Of a stretch of 64,000 nt of DNA, positions 45,265-54,408 are shown piece after piece. A program made the position numbers and the translations under genes. The notes below the pieces were generated by a model that searched no databases, was not told the DNA's origin, and saw only the letters and a list, made by a program, of their open reading frames with translations. Within the stretch, counting starts at the first letter, position 1. Each line of letters starts with the position of its first letter. The stretch lies in NCBI RefSeq assembly GCF_014192105.1, contig NZ_JACHXK010000024.1, positions 21,541 to 85,540 on the forward strand. The letters run 5' to 3'. This DNA comes from Paenibacillus phyllosphaerae (lineage in GTDB: Bacteria > Bacillota > Bacilli > Paenibacillales > Paenibacillaceae).

Positions 45265-46434
45265 CTACGTCAACGCGCCATAAATCACGTTGCGCAGTCT
45301 AGGCTGATGAACCGCCTCAAGATTCGGCAGCATCTGCTGCATATAGACCGCGGTGAGCTTTTCTTTCGGATCAACCATCATCCATGTGCCGGGCAAGCCG
45401 CTCCAACCGAACTCGCCAACGGAAGCGCCGCTCCCTGCCGCAGCGGGATCCATCATCGTACGTACGCCTAGTCCGTAGCCATAACCGGCAAGGTATCCCC
45501 AATTGTAATCGTTCATCTGCTCGCTTGTCAGCTGATTGGCTGCCATGAGCTTGATCGTCCGCGGATTCATGATGCGGACGCCATCCAGCTCACCGCCCAA
45601 TGCCAGCATGTTGGCGAATCGGGCATAGTCGGACAGGGTGGACAATAGTCCGGCGCCGCCGCTCTCGTATCTGTAGTCCTCTGGGTAAGTTGTGTCGAAT
45701 AGATCGGTTGGCGACAATGTCCCTGCCTCGTCGCGGAGGTACATGGCGGCCAGCCGGTGACGCTTCTCTTCCGTAATGCGGAAGGAGGTATCACGCATCT
45801 GCAGCGGTCCGAAGAATTCTTCTTGCATGAATTGCGCCAGCGTCTTGCCGGTTAGCACCTCGATGAACGCGCCGAGCACATCATGGCTCAAGCCATACTG
45901 CCAGCGGGTGCCGGGGTCAAAAGCAAGCGGGATCTCCGCAAGACCCTTAGACAACGTTCGGTTGTCGAAAGGCTGGCCATTCTTCGCTTGTTCGTTCAGT
46001 TTGTTCATCAGCGTATTTATCCGTCGCTCCGTCTCCGAGTTCGCTCCTTGATACGTCAAACCGGAGGACATCGTGAACAGGTCCTTCACGCGAATCGGCT
46101 GCGTAGCGGGAGTCGCGATCCATTCCCCTTGCTGCTGCTCCCGGTACACGAGCGGATTCTTGAACTCGGGCAAATATTCTTCCAACGGGTCATTCAACAA
46201 ATACAACCCGCGCTCGTGCAGCAGTAATGCGGCCGCGCAAGTCACTACTTTGGTCATCGAGAATATCCGGAAGATCGTATCGGGCGCAATCGGCTGTTGC
46301 TTCTCCGCATCGGCATAACCGACATAATCCTCGAATACGACTTGACCATTCTGGCTGACTAATAAGGAACAGCCGGGCGGTCCTTGATCCACGAATCGCC
46401 GCAGCAGCGGGCGCAAATGACGAAATTGTTCCAT
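45265..46434 (-). CDS. beta-lactamase-fold serine hydrolase (class C-like)
   Basis: The 389-residue protein has SMTK (Ser59, Lys62), the nucleophile motif of the class C beta-lactamase/esterase/DD-peptidase superfamily. A YGLSHD segment holds the tyrosine position and GWSG near the C-terminus replaces KTG. There is no signal peptide, so a cytoplasmic esterase or peptidase is likelier than a beta-lactamase. GGAGG precedes ATG 46434. The substrate is unknown. Confidence 0.88.
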   Translation of the reverse strand: MEQFRHLRPLLRRFVDQGPPGCSLLVSQNGQVVFEDYVGYADAEKQQPIAPDTIFRIFSMTKVVTCAAALLLHERGLYLLNDPLEEYLPEFKNPLVYREQQQGEWIATPATQPIRVKDLFTMSSGLTYQGANSETERRINTLMNKLNEQAKNGQPFDNRTLSKGLAEIPLAFDPGTRWQYGLSHDVLGAFIEVLTGKTLAQFMQEEFFGPLQMRDTSFRITEEKRHRLAAMYLRDEAGTLSPTDLFDTTYPEDYRYESGGAGLLSTLSDYARFANMLALGGELDGVRIMNPRTIKLMAANQLTSEQMNDYNWGYLAGYGYGLGVRTMMDPAAAGSGASVGEFGWSGLPGTWMMVDPKEKLTAVYMQQMLPNLEAVHQPRLRNVIYGALT

Positions 46435-46560
46435 ATGGTTTAACCTCCTGTATTGAAGCTGCTAATGTCCACTATATCTCTACCCTACCATAATCGCGGT
46501 TGATCTGTTAATGCGCTTTCATGCCTGAACCTTGTATAGGTCAAAATTTTTCGCAAAAAG

Positions 46561-46603
46561 GTAAGAATCGTCGCTTGTTCCTCCCTGCCATCGGCGTTAC
46601 GAT
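46561..46603 (+). promoter_or_regulatory. GTAARAAT-element promoter A (lyase-like gene)
   Basis: AAAAAGGTAAGAATCGTC surrounds the element (GTAA at 46561), and TACGAT (46598-46603) is the -10 box. The distance of 37 bases is identical to promoters B and C in this locus. No -35 box is visible. Confidence 0.6.
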
Positions 46604-46632
46604 GCGAGCAAGAAAGAAGGGAGTGCTTGAGG

Positions 46633-48249
46633 ATGCGTACCTATCAGGAACGAATGGATCGGATTACGCTGCACGTGGCGGAGGAAGCATGGAAGACGCC
46701 GCGACTGGCAAGCGGATTGTGGCATCATAACGATATTCGCAACAATTTTTACGAGGCGGTTTATTTGTTGGCAGCGAGCGTCGACTATCGGCTTGCGGTT
46801 AGCTTTCCCCGTGAAGAGGGGGCCGCCTTGGCTCGCGCTATACTAGCGAATGTGCTGTCCTTGCAGGATCAGGAAGAGGGGAGTCCGACCATCGGCCACT
46901 GGCCGCTCCACCTGGGCGATAACCCCGCACGAGCGGCGAAGAATCCGTTGCCGGCCGAGCTCATGAGCTGTTTGATGGCGGTGGTGTGCGAACGATATGC
47001 GAGCGAGCTGGGCACGGAGCTTGCAGCGTCTTTCGAACAATCGCTGGCTATCCTGTACCGAAGCGGGTTCTATCTGCAGCCCCAGCGGACCTTCAGCCAC
47101 CACGAGACCAAATATACCGCGGCCAAAATCCTGTTCGGAGACCGGTACGGCGATGAAGGATTGCTCGCATCCGGCCGTAGTGATCTACGGCTCACGCTCG
47201 AGCGATTGCGCGCCGAGGGCATGGCCGAATACGGGGCTTTGCCCTGGTTCTGGCATTGGGTGCAGTCCTTGACGAGCGCCTACGTCTGCATCTCGGACGC
47301 GGATATCAAAGGGGAGCTCGCCGACTTGCTCGAGCTGCTGTGGCACTACCGGGCACAACATTATCTCAAGGGCGCCTGGATTGGCGGCCGTATGCGCAGC
47401 TTGCCCGTGGATCTCCCGCGCGATCGGAATGTAGCGTTCGATTACGTTCAGTTTGGGGATTTTGAGTTGCCGCTGCCTCTATCACGCGTTGAATTCGCAG
47501 GTTTGCTTCATTACGAAGCCAGCGAGTCGACACGACAATACGCGCTGCGAACCGAGCCGGAGGAAATCCGCTATTCAATCCAGCCGGCGACAGGCGGACA
47601 GCCGCTGCATGGGCGCATCTATCGGACCGCCTATGCGGCAACCGGCGGCATTACGGAGCGAGCCAGCGAGTTCGATAACGAGCAGCATCGCTGGGAGCTA
47701 ACGCTGCCGCTAACGGATGCGGAAGGCGCGAACAGGCTATATTTGTTCTCGCCGGGCGAGGGTTACACGGAAGGCGACCCGCGTCACGAAAGCGATGCAG
47801 GCGACCTGTTATTTCATGGGCATGCGGTGCTCGGTCTATATGGACCGCCAGTTTCATCGAACCGTCTTGTCGGCGTTCTGCCTAAAGGCGAGTGGCGATT
47901 CGAGGGAGGGCGCGCCTATGGCGAGCTTCGGCAGCTATATGTGGCGCTGTTCATGCCAGGTGAATTCGCCACACAAGAACTCTCGGACTATATCGCCCTC
48001 GACAGCCCCGGTCAAGACGGGATGAACGGCTTTGTGATGGAAGCAATCGCGAAGTCGGATGCGGCCGAGCGTGGAATCCACAGCATTGCGGATTTTGCGG
48101 CCTTCATCGATGAACGGCGGCCGAATTGGACGGGACTACACAACGGTACTGACGGTTTGTCAGTCAGCTATCTTACATTTGGCGGCGATGAGCTGAAGCT
48201 CTCCGTACAGCCAGACAGTTCGGTGACACGGACGGTTCGCAGCGATTAA
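46633..48249 (+). CDS. putative polysaccharide lyase-like protein, family not recognised
   Basis: The 538-residue protein has an N-terminal all-helical half with many aromatic and acidic residues (GLWHHNDIRNNFYEAVYLLA; TFSHHETKYTAAK), compatible with an alpha/alpha-toroid. A beta-rich C-terminal half starts around residue 270. This two-part layout is shared by heparinase-type lyases, but I do not recognise a family signature. There is no signal peptide. The promoter shares an element with the ABC importer and binding-protein genes of the adjacent lyase locus. ATG 46633 is preferred over TTG 46627. Confidence 0.6.
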   Translation: MRTYQERMDRITLHVAEEAWKTPRLASGLWHHNDIRNNFYEAVYLLAASVDYRLAVSFPREEGAALARAILANVLSLQDQEEGSPTIGHWPLHLGDNPARAAKNPLPAELMSCLMAVVCERYASELGTELAASFEQSLAILYRSGFYLQPQRTFSHHETKYTAAKILFGDRYGDEGLLASGRSDLRLTLERLRAEGMAEYGALPWFWHWVQSLTSAYVCISDADIKGELADLLELLWHYRAQHYLKGAWIGGRMRSLPVDLPRDRNVAFDYVQFGDFELPLPLSRVEFAGLLHYEASESTRQYALRTEPEEIRYSIQPATGGQPLHGRIYRTAYAATGGITERASEFDNEQHRWELTLPLTDAEGANRLYLFSPGEGYTEGDPRHESDAGDLLFHGHAVLGLYGPPVSSNRLVGVLPKGEWRFEGGRAYGELRQLYVALFMPGEFATQELSDYIALDSPGQDGMNGFVMEAIAKSDAAERGIHSIADFAAFIDERRPNWTGLHNGTDGLSVSYLTFGGDELKLSVQPDSSVTRTVRSD

Positions 48250-48255
48250 CATAAC

Positions 48256-48291
48256 CAGCCTGACTAGGAGACTAGGCAGGCTGTATTTTTT
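48256..48291 (+). terminator. terminator of the lyase-like gene
   Basis: CAGCCTG/CAGGCTG arms with an inner CTAG/CTAG pairing are followed by ATTTTTT. Confidence 0.75.
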
Positions 48292-48301
48292 AAAACTCTT
48301 A

Positions 48302-48847
48302 TTAACTTGCATTCCAAACCACAATCGACTGCCTGCCCGCAACATGAGGATCCGCTGTCTTCTTGACGACGTACCGATCATCATTGCGCTCGATCATGTC
48401 TTTGCTGGACGTAAAGTCGCCTTCATCTCGATATAAGGTAACATCGAGCACGACCTGGTCATCTTTGACGAACACCAGTTTCTGCAGGTTGTCGTCCGAT
48501 AATGGGTCGTCGCCTACGCCTAGACTTGTCTGATTGATTAAGTATCCAATATAGGAGGAATCCGTGTGCCACTTGGTACCAATGGTCTCTTCCATCATGA
48601 ATTTCGGGGTGTAGGCTGGAAACATGTACATCCGGTCCCAATCGAATGCCGCAACATTCGTCATCGAGAATGTCGACGTTTCTTGTATCGCTATACTTAA
48701 GCTTTTTTCAAACGCCGCTGCCTGGCTATTGGCAATCCTTGTTGTTCGATAGTCCGAGTAGCTGCTTATAGCAGGCGCAAGGCAAAGGGCTAGCAGAATA
48801 ACGAATGCGGCAACCGAAACGAACATCATCTTTTTTCTTCTTCGCAT
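48302..48847 (-). CDS. hypothetical membrane-anchored extracytoplasmic protein
   Basis: The 181-residue protein has a positively charged N-terminus and one hydrophobic segment (residues ~8-27), acting as signal or anchor. The outside part contains FDWDRMYMFPAYTPKFMMEE, a pattern I recall from small uncharacterised Bacillota proteins. It is transcribed against the surrounding lyase locus. No function can be assigned. Confidence 0.6.
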   Translation of the reverse strand: MRRRKKMMFVSVAAFVILLALCLAPAISSYSDYRTTRIANSQAAAFEKSLSIAIQETSTFSMTNVAAFDWDRMYMFPAYTPKFMMEETIGTKWHTDSSYIGYLINQTSLGVGDDPLSDDNLQKLVFVKDDQVVLDVTLYRDEGDFTSSKDMIERNDDRYVVKKTADPHVAGRQSIVVWNAS

Positions 48848-49029
48848 AGGGGTCCCCTCAGGTTAGGTTTAGCTTCTATAGGTAACGACGAATTGGGCTA
48901 ACGGTTAGTTGTAAATCGGTACCAGCATTACAAGAATAGCTGAACTATTGCGTTAACGCACCGTATGATCGACTTCACCTTGACCCTCAGCCCTCACTCC
49001 GCAAAGAAGTCAAACCAATCGCCGAATAA

Positions 49030-49072
49030 GTAAAAATAACGTCATCGGACACTTCGCCTCATTCCCTATAAT
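49030..49072 (+). promoter_or_regulatory. GTAARAAT-element promoter B (permease pair)
   Basis: GTAAAAATAACGTCATC starts at 49030 and TATAAT is at 49067-49072, a separation of 37 bases. It drives the permease gene starting at 49117. There is no -35 box. Confidence 0.65.
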
Positions 49073-49116
49073 GAAAACAACTTCACAACTTCATTCTAGA
49101 ATTCGAGGTGTTGGTC

Positions 49117-50055
49117 ATGGAAACTCCATCCCAGGCGGCGGTGTCAGCCGGTCTTAAGAAGCGGACGAAATCAAGCTCGCTCGCTAGCGGCGAGAATTTG
49201 GCAGGCTGGCTGTTCGTCAGTCCCATGCTCATTGGCGTATTTGTACTGGTACTGCTACCGATCTTGGCAACGATCGTGCTCAGTTTCGCGGATTGGAACT
49301 TCGTGCAGGGCTGGGACGGCATCGATTGGGTCGGCTTCGGCAACTTCGAGAAGCTGCTGCATGACGATCAGTTCATCCGCTCGGTGCGCAACAATTTCCT
49401 GTTCCTGTTCGCGGTTCCGATCTATATGTTCATCTCGATGGTACTGGCCGTCATCATTGACCGCCATGTGTACATGAAGGCATACTTCAAAGTCGCGTAC
49501 TTCATGCCGTACATCTCCAGCATCGTAGCCGTAGCGATCGTCTGGCAAGTGCTGTTCCAACCTTCCTATGGTCCGATCAACCAGCTGCTGAAGTCGCTGG
49601 GCATCGACAACCCGCCGATGTGGATCGCCGATCCGAAGTTCGCGCTCATCTCGATCATGATGATTGTCGTCTGGACGTCCATCGGCTTCAACATGATCAT
49701 CTACATTGCCGGTCTGCAGTCGATCCCGAAGGATCTATACGAGGCGGCGGACATTGACGGCGCAGGCGGCTGGACCAAATTCACGCGCATCACGTTCCCG
49801 CTGCTCTCGCCGACTTCGTTCTTCCTGCTCGTCACGGGCGTCATCTCGACGTTCAAAGTATTCGATATCATCGCCGTCATGACGCAAGGCGGCCCGATCG
49901 GCTCCACTTCGCTCATGGTCTGGTACTTGTACGATACGGCATTCGTTAACTTGAAGGTCGGCTATGCGTCCTCGATCGCAGCGGTGCTCTTCCTGTTCGT
50001 CCTCGCCATTACCGTGGGACAATGGGCCGCGCAGAAGCGTTGGGTCAACTACTAA
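49117..50055 (+). CDS. sugar ABC transporter permease (MalF-like)
   Basis: This is a 312-residue permease with six helices and the docking loop IPKDLYEAADIDGAGGWTKF. The N-terminal tail (~25 residues) is cytoplasmic. ATG 49117 is six bases after GAGGTG. It is the first gene of the uronate-oligosaccharide importer; its cargo is inferred from the heparinase and GH88 genes downstream. Confidence 0.92.
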   Translation: METPSQAAVSAGLKKRTKSSSLASGENLAGWLFVSPMLIGVFVLVLLPILATIVLSFADWNFVQGWDGIDWVGFGNFEKLLHDDQFIRSVRNNFLFLFAVPIYMFISMVLAVIIDRHVYMKAYFKVAYFMPYISSIVAVAIVWQVLFQPSYGPINQLLKSLGIDNPPMWIADPKFALISIMMIVVWTSIGFNMIIYIAGLQSIPKDLYEAADIDGAGGWTKFTRITFPLLSPTSFFLLVTGVISTFKVFDIIAVMTQGGPIGSTSLMVWYLYDTAFVNLKVGYASSIAAVLFLFVLAITVGQWAAQKRWVNY

Positions 50056-50076
50056 TCCGGAAAGGAGCTATACGCT

Positions 50077-50919
50077 ATGCCAAACCAAGAAGCCGCCTTC
50101 AGTTGGCGCAAAGGCATCTTAACCGTCATCATGTTCGCGATCAGCATCCTGTTCCTGCTTCCGTTCATCTGGATGCTGGTCACCTCGTTCAAAATCGAGA
50201 AGGACGTGTTCGTCTATCCGATCGAGTGGATTCCGAAGCAATGGAACGCCATCACCAACTACAAAGAGGTGTGGGTCGGCGAGTACCCGTTCTGGAAGTA
50301 TTACCTCAACTCGATCAAGGTCGCGGTCATTACGACGATCATCTCCGCGCTCGTCTCGGCGCTTGCCGCCTACGGCTTCTCGAAGATTAACTTCAAGGGA
50401 AGCGGGTACGTGTTCATGATCGTCCTGGCGACATACATGGTGCCGCATCAAGCGATTCTGATCCCGCAGTTCATCCTGTACCGCCAGATCGGCTTGTTCG
50501 ACAGCCATCTTGGCTTGATCCTGCTCGGCAGCTTCAGCGTCCTGGGTACGTTCATGCTCCGGCAGTTCTTCATGGGGGTGCATCAGGAATTCATCGAGTC
50601 GGCCAAAATCGACGGCGCGAATCATTTCAAAATTTTCATGAACATCGCGCTTCCGCTCGTCAAACCGGCAGTCGCGACCTATGCCATCCTGCGCTTCATC
50701 TGGACGTGGAACGATTACCAGAATCCGCTCATCTTCCTGCGTACCGACAAGCTGTTCACGATTCCGCTCGCCATGCAGAAGTTCACGTCGCTCAGCGGCG
50801 AGTTCTACTCGCTGATCATGGCGGCCGCGGTGTCGGCGATCCTGCCGCTGCTCCTTATTTTCATCATCGGGCAGAAGAGCGTCATTGAAGGGATTGCCCT
50901 CGGCGGCGTCAAAGGTTAA
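50077..50919 (+). CDS. carbohydrate ABC transporter permease (MalG-like)
   Basis: The 280-residue protein has six membrane helices, docking loop VHQEFIESAKIDGANHFKIF and C-terminus EGIALGGVKG, typical of MalG-like permeases. It lies 21 bases after the partner permease and AAAGGAG precedes its start. No ATPase gene is present, so a shared MsmX-type ATPase is expected. Confidence 0.92.
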   Translation: MPNQEAAFSWRKGILTVIMFAISILFLLPFIWMLVTSFKIEKDVFVYPIEWIPKQWNAITNYKEVWVGEYPFWKYYLNSIKVAVITTIISALVSALAAYGFSKINFKGSGYVFMIVLATYMVPHQAILIPQFILYRQIGLFDSHLGLILLGSFSVLGTFMLRQFFMGVHQEFIESAKIDGANHFKIFMNIALPLVKPAVATYAILRFIWTWNDYQNPLIFLRTDKLFTIPLAMQKFTSLSGEFYSLIMAAAVSAILPLLLIFIIGQKSVIEGIALGGVKG

Positions 50920-50960
50920 ATGTAAGCGTCTAGCAAAGTGGTCGAATTAATTGCGAAAAA

Positions 50961-51003
50961 GTAAAAATAGTTTCATCCTTCTCATCAGCCCGCTCTCTAT
51001 AAT
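50961..51003 (+). promoter_or_regulatory. GTAARAAT-element promoter C (binding protein)
   Basis: GCGAAAAAGTAAAAATAG contains the element (GTAA at 50961), followed by TTTCATC, and TATAAT lies at 50998-51003. The separation of 37 bases matches promoters A and B exactly. It gives the binding-protein gene its own promoter in addition to read-through from the permeases. Confidence 0.65.
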
Positions 51004-51064
51004 TGAGGCTGTAAGCAACCCAATAGAGTGCTACTATATAAGAATATCAAGGAGGGGCAGCAAG

Positions 51065-52495
51065 ATGAATAAAAAGTGGTCAGCAGGAATCGTGGCAGGG
51101 GTAATGTTCGCGGGTTTGCTCGCGGGATGCGGCAATGCCAATAACAACGGCGGCAACGACGCCGGTACGAATGCGCCAGCGAATACGAATACGAATACGA
51201 ATACGACGACCAATACGGGCAGCAATGCGGAGCCGACGGAAGAAGCCGTCAACTTGAGACTATACACGTACGGAACGGAAGAAGCGTATAACTGGAAGGC
51301 GACGCTCGCCGCATATACCCAGGCGAAACCGAACGTAACGATCGAACTGGTCCAGCTGAGCGAGAAAGGCGATACGCAGGAAGCGACCAAGAAGCTAGAT
51401 CTTGCTGCCGCCTCCGCCGAGCAGATCGACGTGCTCATGTTCTCGGACGCTGCTTCGTATGCGCAGCGCGTTTCCCTCGGGATGGCCGCGAACCTGGATG
51501 AATTCATCACCAAGGACGGCTATAAGGTCGAAGAAGACTACAAGGTCGATACGCACCTAAATGGCAGCGTTTACGCGCTTCCGGGCAAGTTCAATCCTTG
51601 GTATGTGCTGCTGAACAAAGACCATCTCGACGAAGCGGGACTCGCCGTTCCGACCGACTGGACGTGGGATGAGTTCGCCGACTACGCGAAGAAGCTGACG
51701 AAGGGCGAAGGCGCCCAGAAACGATACGGTACGTACTTCCACGGCCCGCAGAACGGCGGCTGGATGGAATACCTGAAGCTGAAGCTGGAGAACCAACCCG
51801 AGAATTCGGAGTTCCTGAAGGCAGACGGCTCTTCCAACCTGGATGACCCGAACTTCAAGGCGACGCTCGAGCTGCGCGTGAAGATGGAGAAGGAAGACAA
51901 ATCCTCCGTGCCATACTCGGACATGATCTCGCAGAAGCTTGCTTACCGCAACCAGTTCTTCAATCAATCGGCGAGCATGCTGACGATCGGCTCGTGGATG
52001 AACACCGAGATCGGCGGAACGGATAAGGTGCCGCTTACGTTCCACGTTGCGGTAGCGCCGTTCCCTAAGAACAATCCGGGAGACGAAGCTGGTCTGACGC
52101 CGGTGACGACGGACTATGTCGCCGTATCGGATACATCGAAGCATAAGCAGGAAGCGTACGATTTCGTCCGCTGGTACACGACGGAAGGCCAAGTGGTGCA
52201 AGGCAAGAATATCCCGGCTTGGAACGGCGTGAAGAGCGACCAGATCGCCAGCATCGTCGACACGATCCTCGCGGGCACCAAGAATCCGGAGCTCGTCGAC
52301 AAGAATTCGCTCGTGACGACGCTCGTGAATTCCAAGGCTTCGCAGATCATCGCGCCGGCTTCCTACCAAGCCGAAGTGTATAAAGCGATCAACGAAGAGT
52401 ATGAGAAGCTCATCCTCGGCAACCAAGACATCGATACGACCGTTGCGAATTCTCAAAAACGTGTCGAAGAAATCATTGCCGCGAACAAAAAATAA
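51065..52495 (+). CDS. sugar ABC transporter binding lipoprotein
   Basis: The 476-residue protein has a signal peptide with lipobox GLLAGC, then a linker very rich in Asn and Thr, and a family-1 binding domain (VNLRLYTYGTEEAYNWKATL to VANSQKRVEEIIAAN). ATG 51065 is seven bases behind GGAGGGG. It should capture oligosaccharides, probably with unsaturated uronic acid ends, for the two permeases upstream. A terminator follows before the kinase gene. Confidence 0.93.
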   Translation: MNKKWSAGIVAGVMFAGLLAGCGNANNNGGNDAGTNAPANTNTNTNTTTNTGSNAEPTEEAVNLRLYTYGTEEAYNWKATLAAYTQAKPNVTIELVQLSEKGDTQEATKKLDLAAASAEQIDVLMFSDAASYAQRVSLGMAANLDEFITKDGYKVEEDYKVDTHLNGSVYALPGKFNPWYVLLNKDHLDEAGLAVPTDWTWDEFADYAKKLTKGEGAQKRYGTYFHGPQNGGWMEYLKLKLENQPENSEFLKADGSSNLDDPNFKATLELRVKMEKEDKSSVPYSDMISQKLAYRNQFFNQSASMLTIGSWMNTEIGGTDKVPLTFHVAVAPFPKNNPGDEAGLTPVTTDYVAVSDTSKHKQEAYDFVRWYTTEGQVVQGKNIPAWNGVKSDQIASIVDTILAGTKNPELVDKNSLVTTLVNSKASQIIAPASYQAEVYKAINEEYEKLILGNQDIDTTVANSQKRVEEIIAANKK

Positions 52496-52513
52496 TACCT
52501 ATAATTGATCTAT

Positions 52514-52542
52514 AGGGGACGATCCAAGCGTCCCCCTTTTTT
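52514..52542 (+). terminator. terminator between binding-protein and kinase genes
   Basis: The stem AGGGGACG/CGTCCCCCT is followed by TTTTTT. No promoter is evident in the following 20 bases, so partial read-through would lower kinase and enzyme expression relative to the binding protein. Confidence 0.8.
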
Positions 52543-52563
52543 CTATCTTAAGGGGGATATGGA

Positions 52564-54408
52564 ATGTTCCGCCGATTATCGCAAACTTCTTACTTGCGGA
52601 CCGTCCGCGCTAAGCTGTCGATCGCTTCCATCGTCTGCATCCTCGTCCCGGCGCTGCTCACGATGCTCATCTATAACGGGCTGACGAAGGATGCCGTGGA
52701 AGAACAAGCCCGTTCGAACGCGGTGGACGCGATGAAGCTGGTGAACGGGTCGGTCAACAATACGCTGCAAGGCATGCTCAATGTGCTCAATTACATCCAG
52801 ATCGACTCGGATATGAACGCGTTCTTCAAGCGGGTGTCCGAATCCGACGCGACGCTCGACTTCAATGCGCGATTCACCGCGACGAGCCGGATCATGAAGC
52901 AGCTGGAGAGCCTCAGCTATATCGGCGAGCGGAGCTATATCAGCATCATTCTGACGAACGGGACGACGTTCACGAACTATTCGAAGGATGAATTCGATCC
53001 GCTGCTGCTGCAGAAGGAGCCTTGGTTCAAGAAGCTCGGGGAGCTTGAAGGATTGAAATCGTATTGGGTGGGCGCGACGCCGACCATGTTCCCTTATGAC
53101 CGCCTTGACAGCCCTTATCAACTTTCCGTCGCGCGCACGCTGCGCCTCGACAGCTCGAAGATCTATGGTTATGCCGTCGTAACGCTGATGGAGAATAAGC
53201 TGAGCCGCATCTTCGAAGGGTTAACGAGCGGGCAGGATGTCATGCTAGTCGACGTCGGCGGGGCGATAATCTCCTCCCCTGATGAGAAGCAGATTGGTCA
53301 GAGCTTCCACTTTGCGGACCAATTGACCGAGAGAAGCCAGACACCGGCTTCACGGATTATCGAGGACGGCAAGCAGAAGATGCTGCTGACCTCATCCAAG
53401 CTTACCTTCACGGATTGGTACCTTGTCGCTCAGCAGCCGTATGAAGAAGCGATCCTGAACATCAGCTCGATCTTCAACCGCGTCTTCTTGTTCCAGCTCG
53501 TCTCGTTCTTCGTCTTCCTGATGCTCCTGCTGCTGCTCATGCGGACGTTCACCAAGCCGCTTATCCGGCTCGGACGGGTCGCGACAAGCGTACAGCGCGG
53601 CAATCTGGAGGTACGCTCCGGCGTTCGCGGGCAGGATGAGATCGGGCGGCTCGGCTTCCTCTTCGACCAGATGCTGGACCGGATCAAGGAGATGATCGCC
53701 GAAGTGTCGCTGACGCAGGCGCGGAAGCGGAAGGCCGAACTTGCGATGCTGCAGGCGCAGATCAACCCGCATTTTCTGTTCAACGTGCTCAATTCGATCC
53801 GGATGAAAGTGATGCGCGGCGGCGATCAGGAGAGCGCGAAGATGATCGCTTCCCTGTCTCGTCTGCTGCGGATGACGATTACCCGCGACGAGGATGCCAT
53901 TACGCTCCATGAGGAGATCGAGCTGCTGACGCATTACGTGGAGCTGATGAATCTGCGGCAGAAGGAAGAAGTGAGACTTGTCGTCGACGTGGATGTATCC
54001 GCTTTCCATATCGAGGTGCCGCGGTTCATCCTGCAGCCGATCGTCGAGAATGCGCTCATTCATGGGCTGAACCGGAGCGCCGGGACGATCCGCGTCGGAA
54101 CCTTAATGAAGGAGCGATTCCTCGAGCTGTCCGTCGAGGATGACGGGACCGGGATGGAGCCTGAACAGCTCGAACGGATGCTGGCCGATCTGTCGACGAG
54201 CTCCTCCATACGCCCCGAAGCGGAAGCGGGCGGGGAACGGACGGGAGGCGGGATGTCCGGCATCGGCGTCGTGAACGTGGCCGAGCGGATGCGCATCATG
54301 TTCGGCGATGCTTTCCAACTGACCGTGAGCAGTACCCCTGGCGCCGGTACCCGTATGGTCATGCAAATTCCACTTGCGAGAGGAGAACAAGCTGCATGTA
54401 TAAGGTAA
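52564..54408 (+). CDS. YesM-type sensor histidine kinase
   Basis: The 614-residue kinase has membrane helices near residues 18-38 and ~300-325, with a Cache-like extracellular sensor between them. A HAMP domain, the His_kinase domain (INPHFLFN, His403) and an ATPase domain (NALIHGL, DDGTGM) follow. It overlaps the response-regulator gene by 13 bases. It probably senses lyase products or the loaded binding protein. Confidence 0.94.
   Translation: MFRRLSQTSYLRTVRAKLSIASIVCILVPALLTMLIYNGLTKDAVEEQARSNAVDAMKLVNGSVNNTLQGMLNVLNYIQIDSDMNAFFKRVSESDATLDFNARFTATSRIMKQLESLSYIGERSYISIILTNGTTFTNYSKDEFDPLLLQKEPWFKKLGELEGLKSYWVGATPTMFPYDRLDSPYQLSVARTLRLDSSKIYGYAVVTLMENKLSRIFEGLTSGQDVMLVDVGGAIISSPDEKQIGQSFHFADQLTERSQTPASRIIEDGKQKMLLTSSKLTFTDWYLVAQQPYEEAILNISSIFNRVFLFQLVSFFVFLMLLLLLMRTFTKPLIRLGRVATSVQRGNLEVRSGVRGQDEIGRLGFLFDQMLDRIKEMIAEVSLTQARKRKAELAMLQAQINPHFLFNVLNSIRMKVMRGGDQESAKMIASLSRLLRMTITRDEDAITLHEEIELLTHYVELMNLRQKEEVRLVVDVDVSAFHIEVPRFILQPIVENALIHGLNRSAGTIRVGTLMKERFLELSVEDDGTGMEPEQLERMLADLSTSSSIRPEAEAGGERTGGGMSGIGVVNVAERMRIMFGDAFQLTVSSTPGAGTRMVMQIPLARGEQAACIR

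Noticed and set aside
50920..50934. cre-like site after the permease gene (TGTAAGCGTCTAGCA)
   Set aside because: It has one base too many and several departures from the consensus, and lies before promoter C without clear relation to it.
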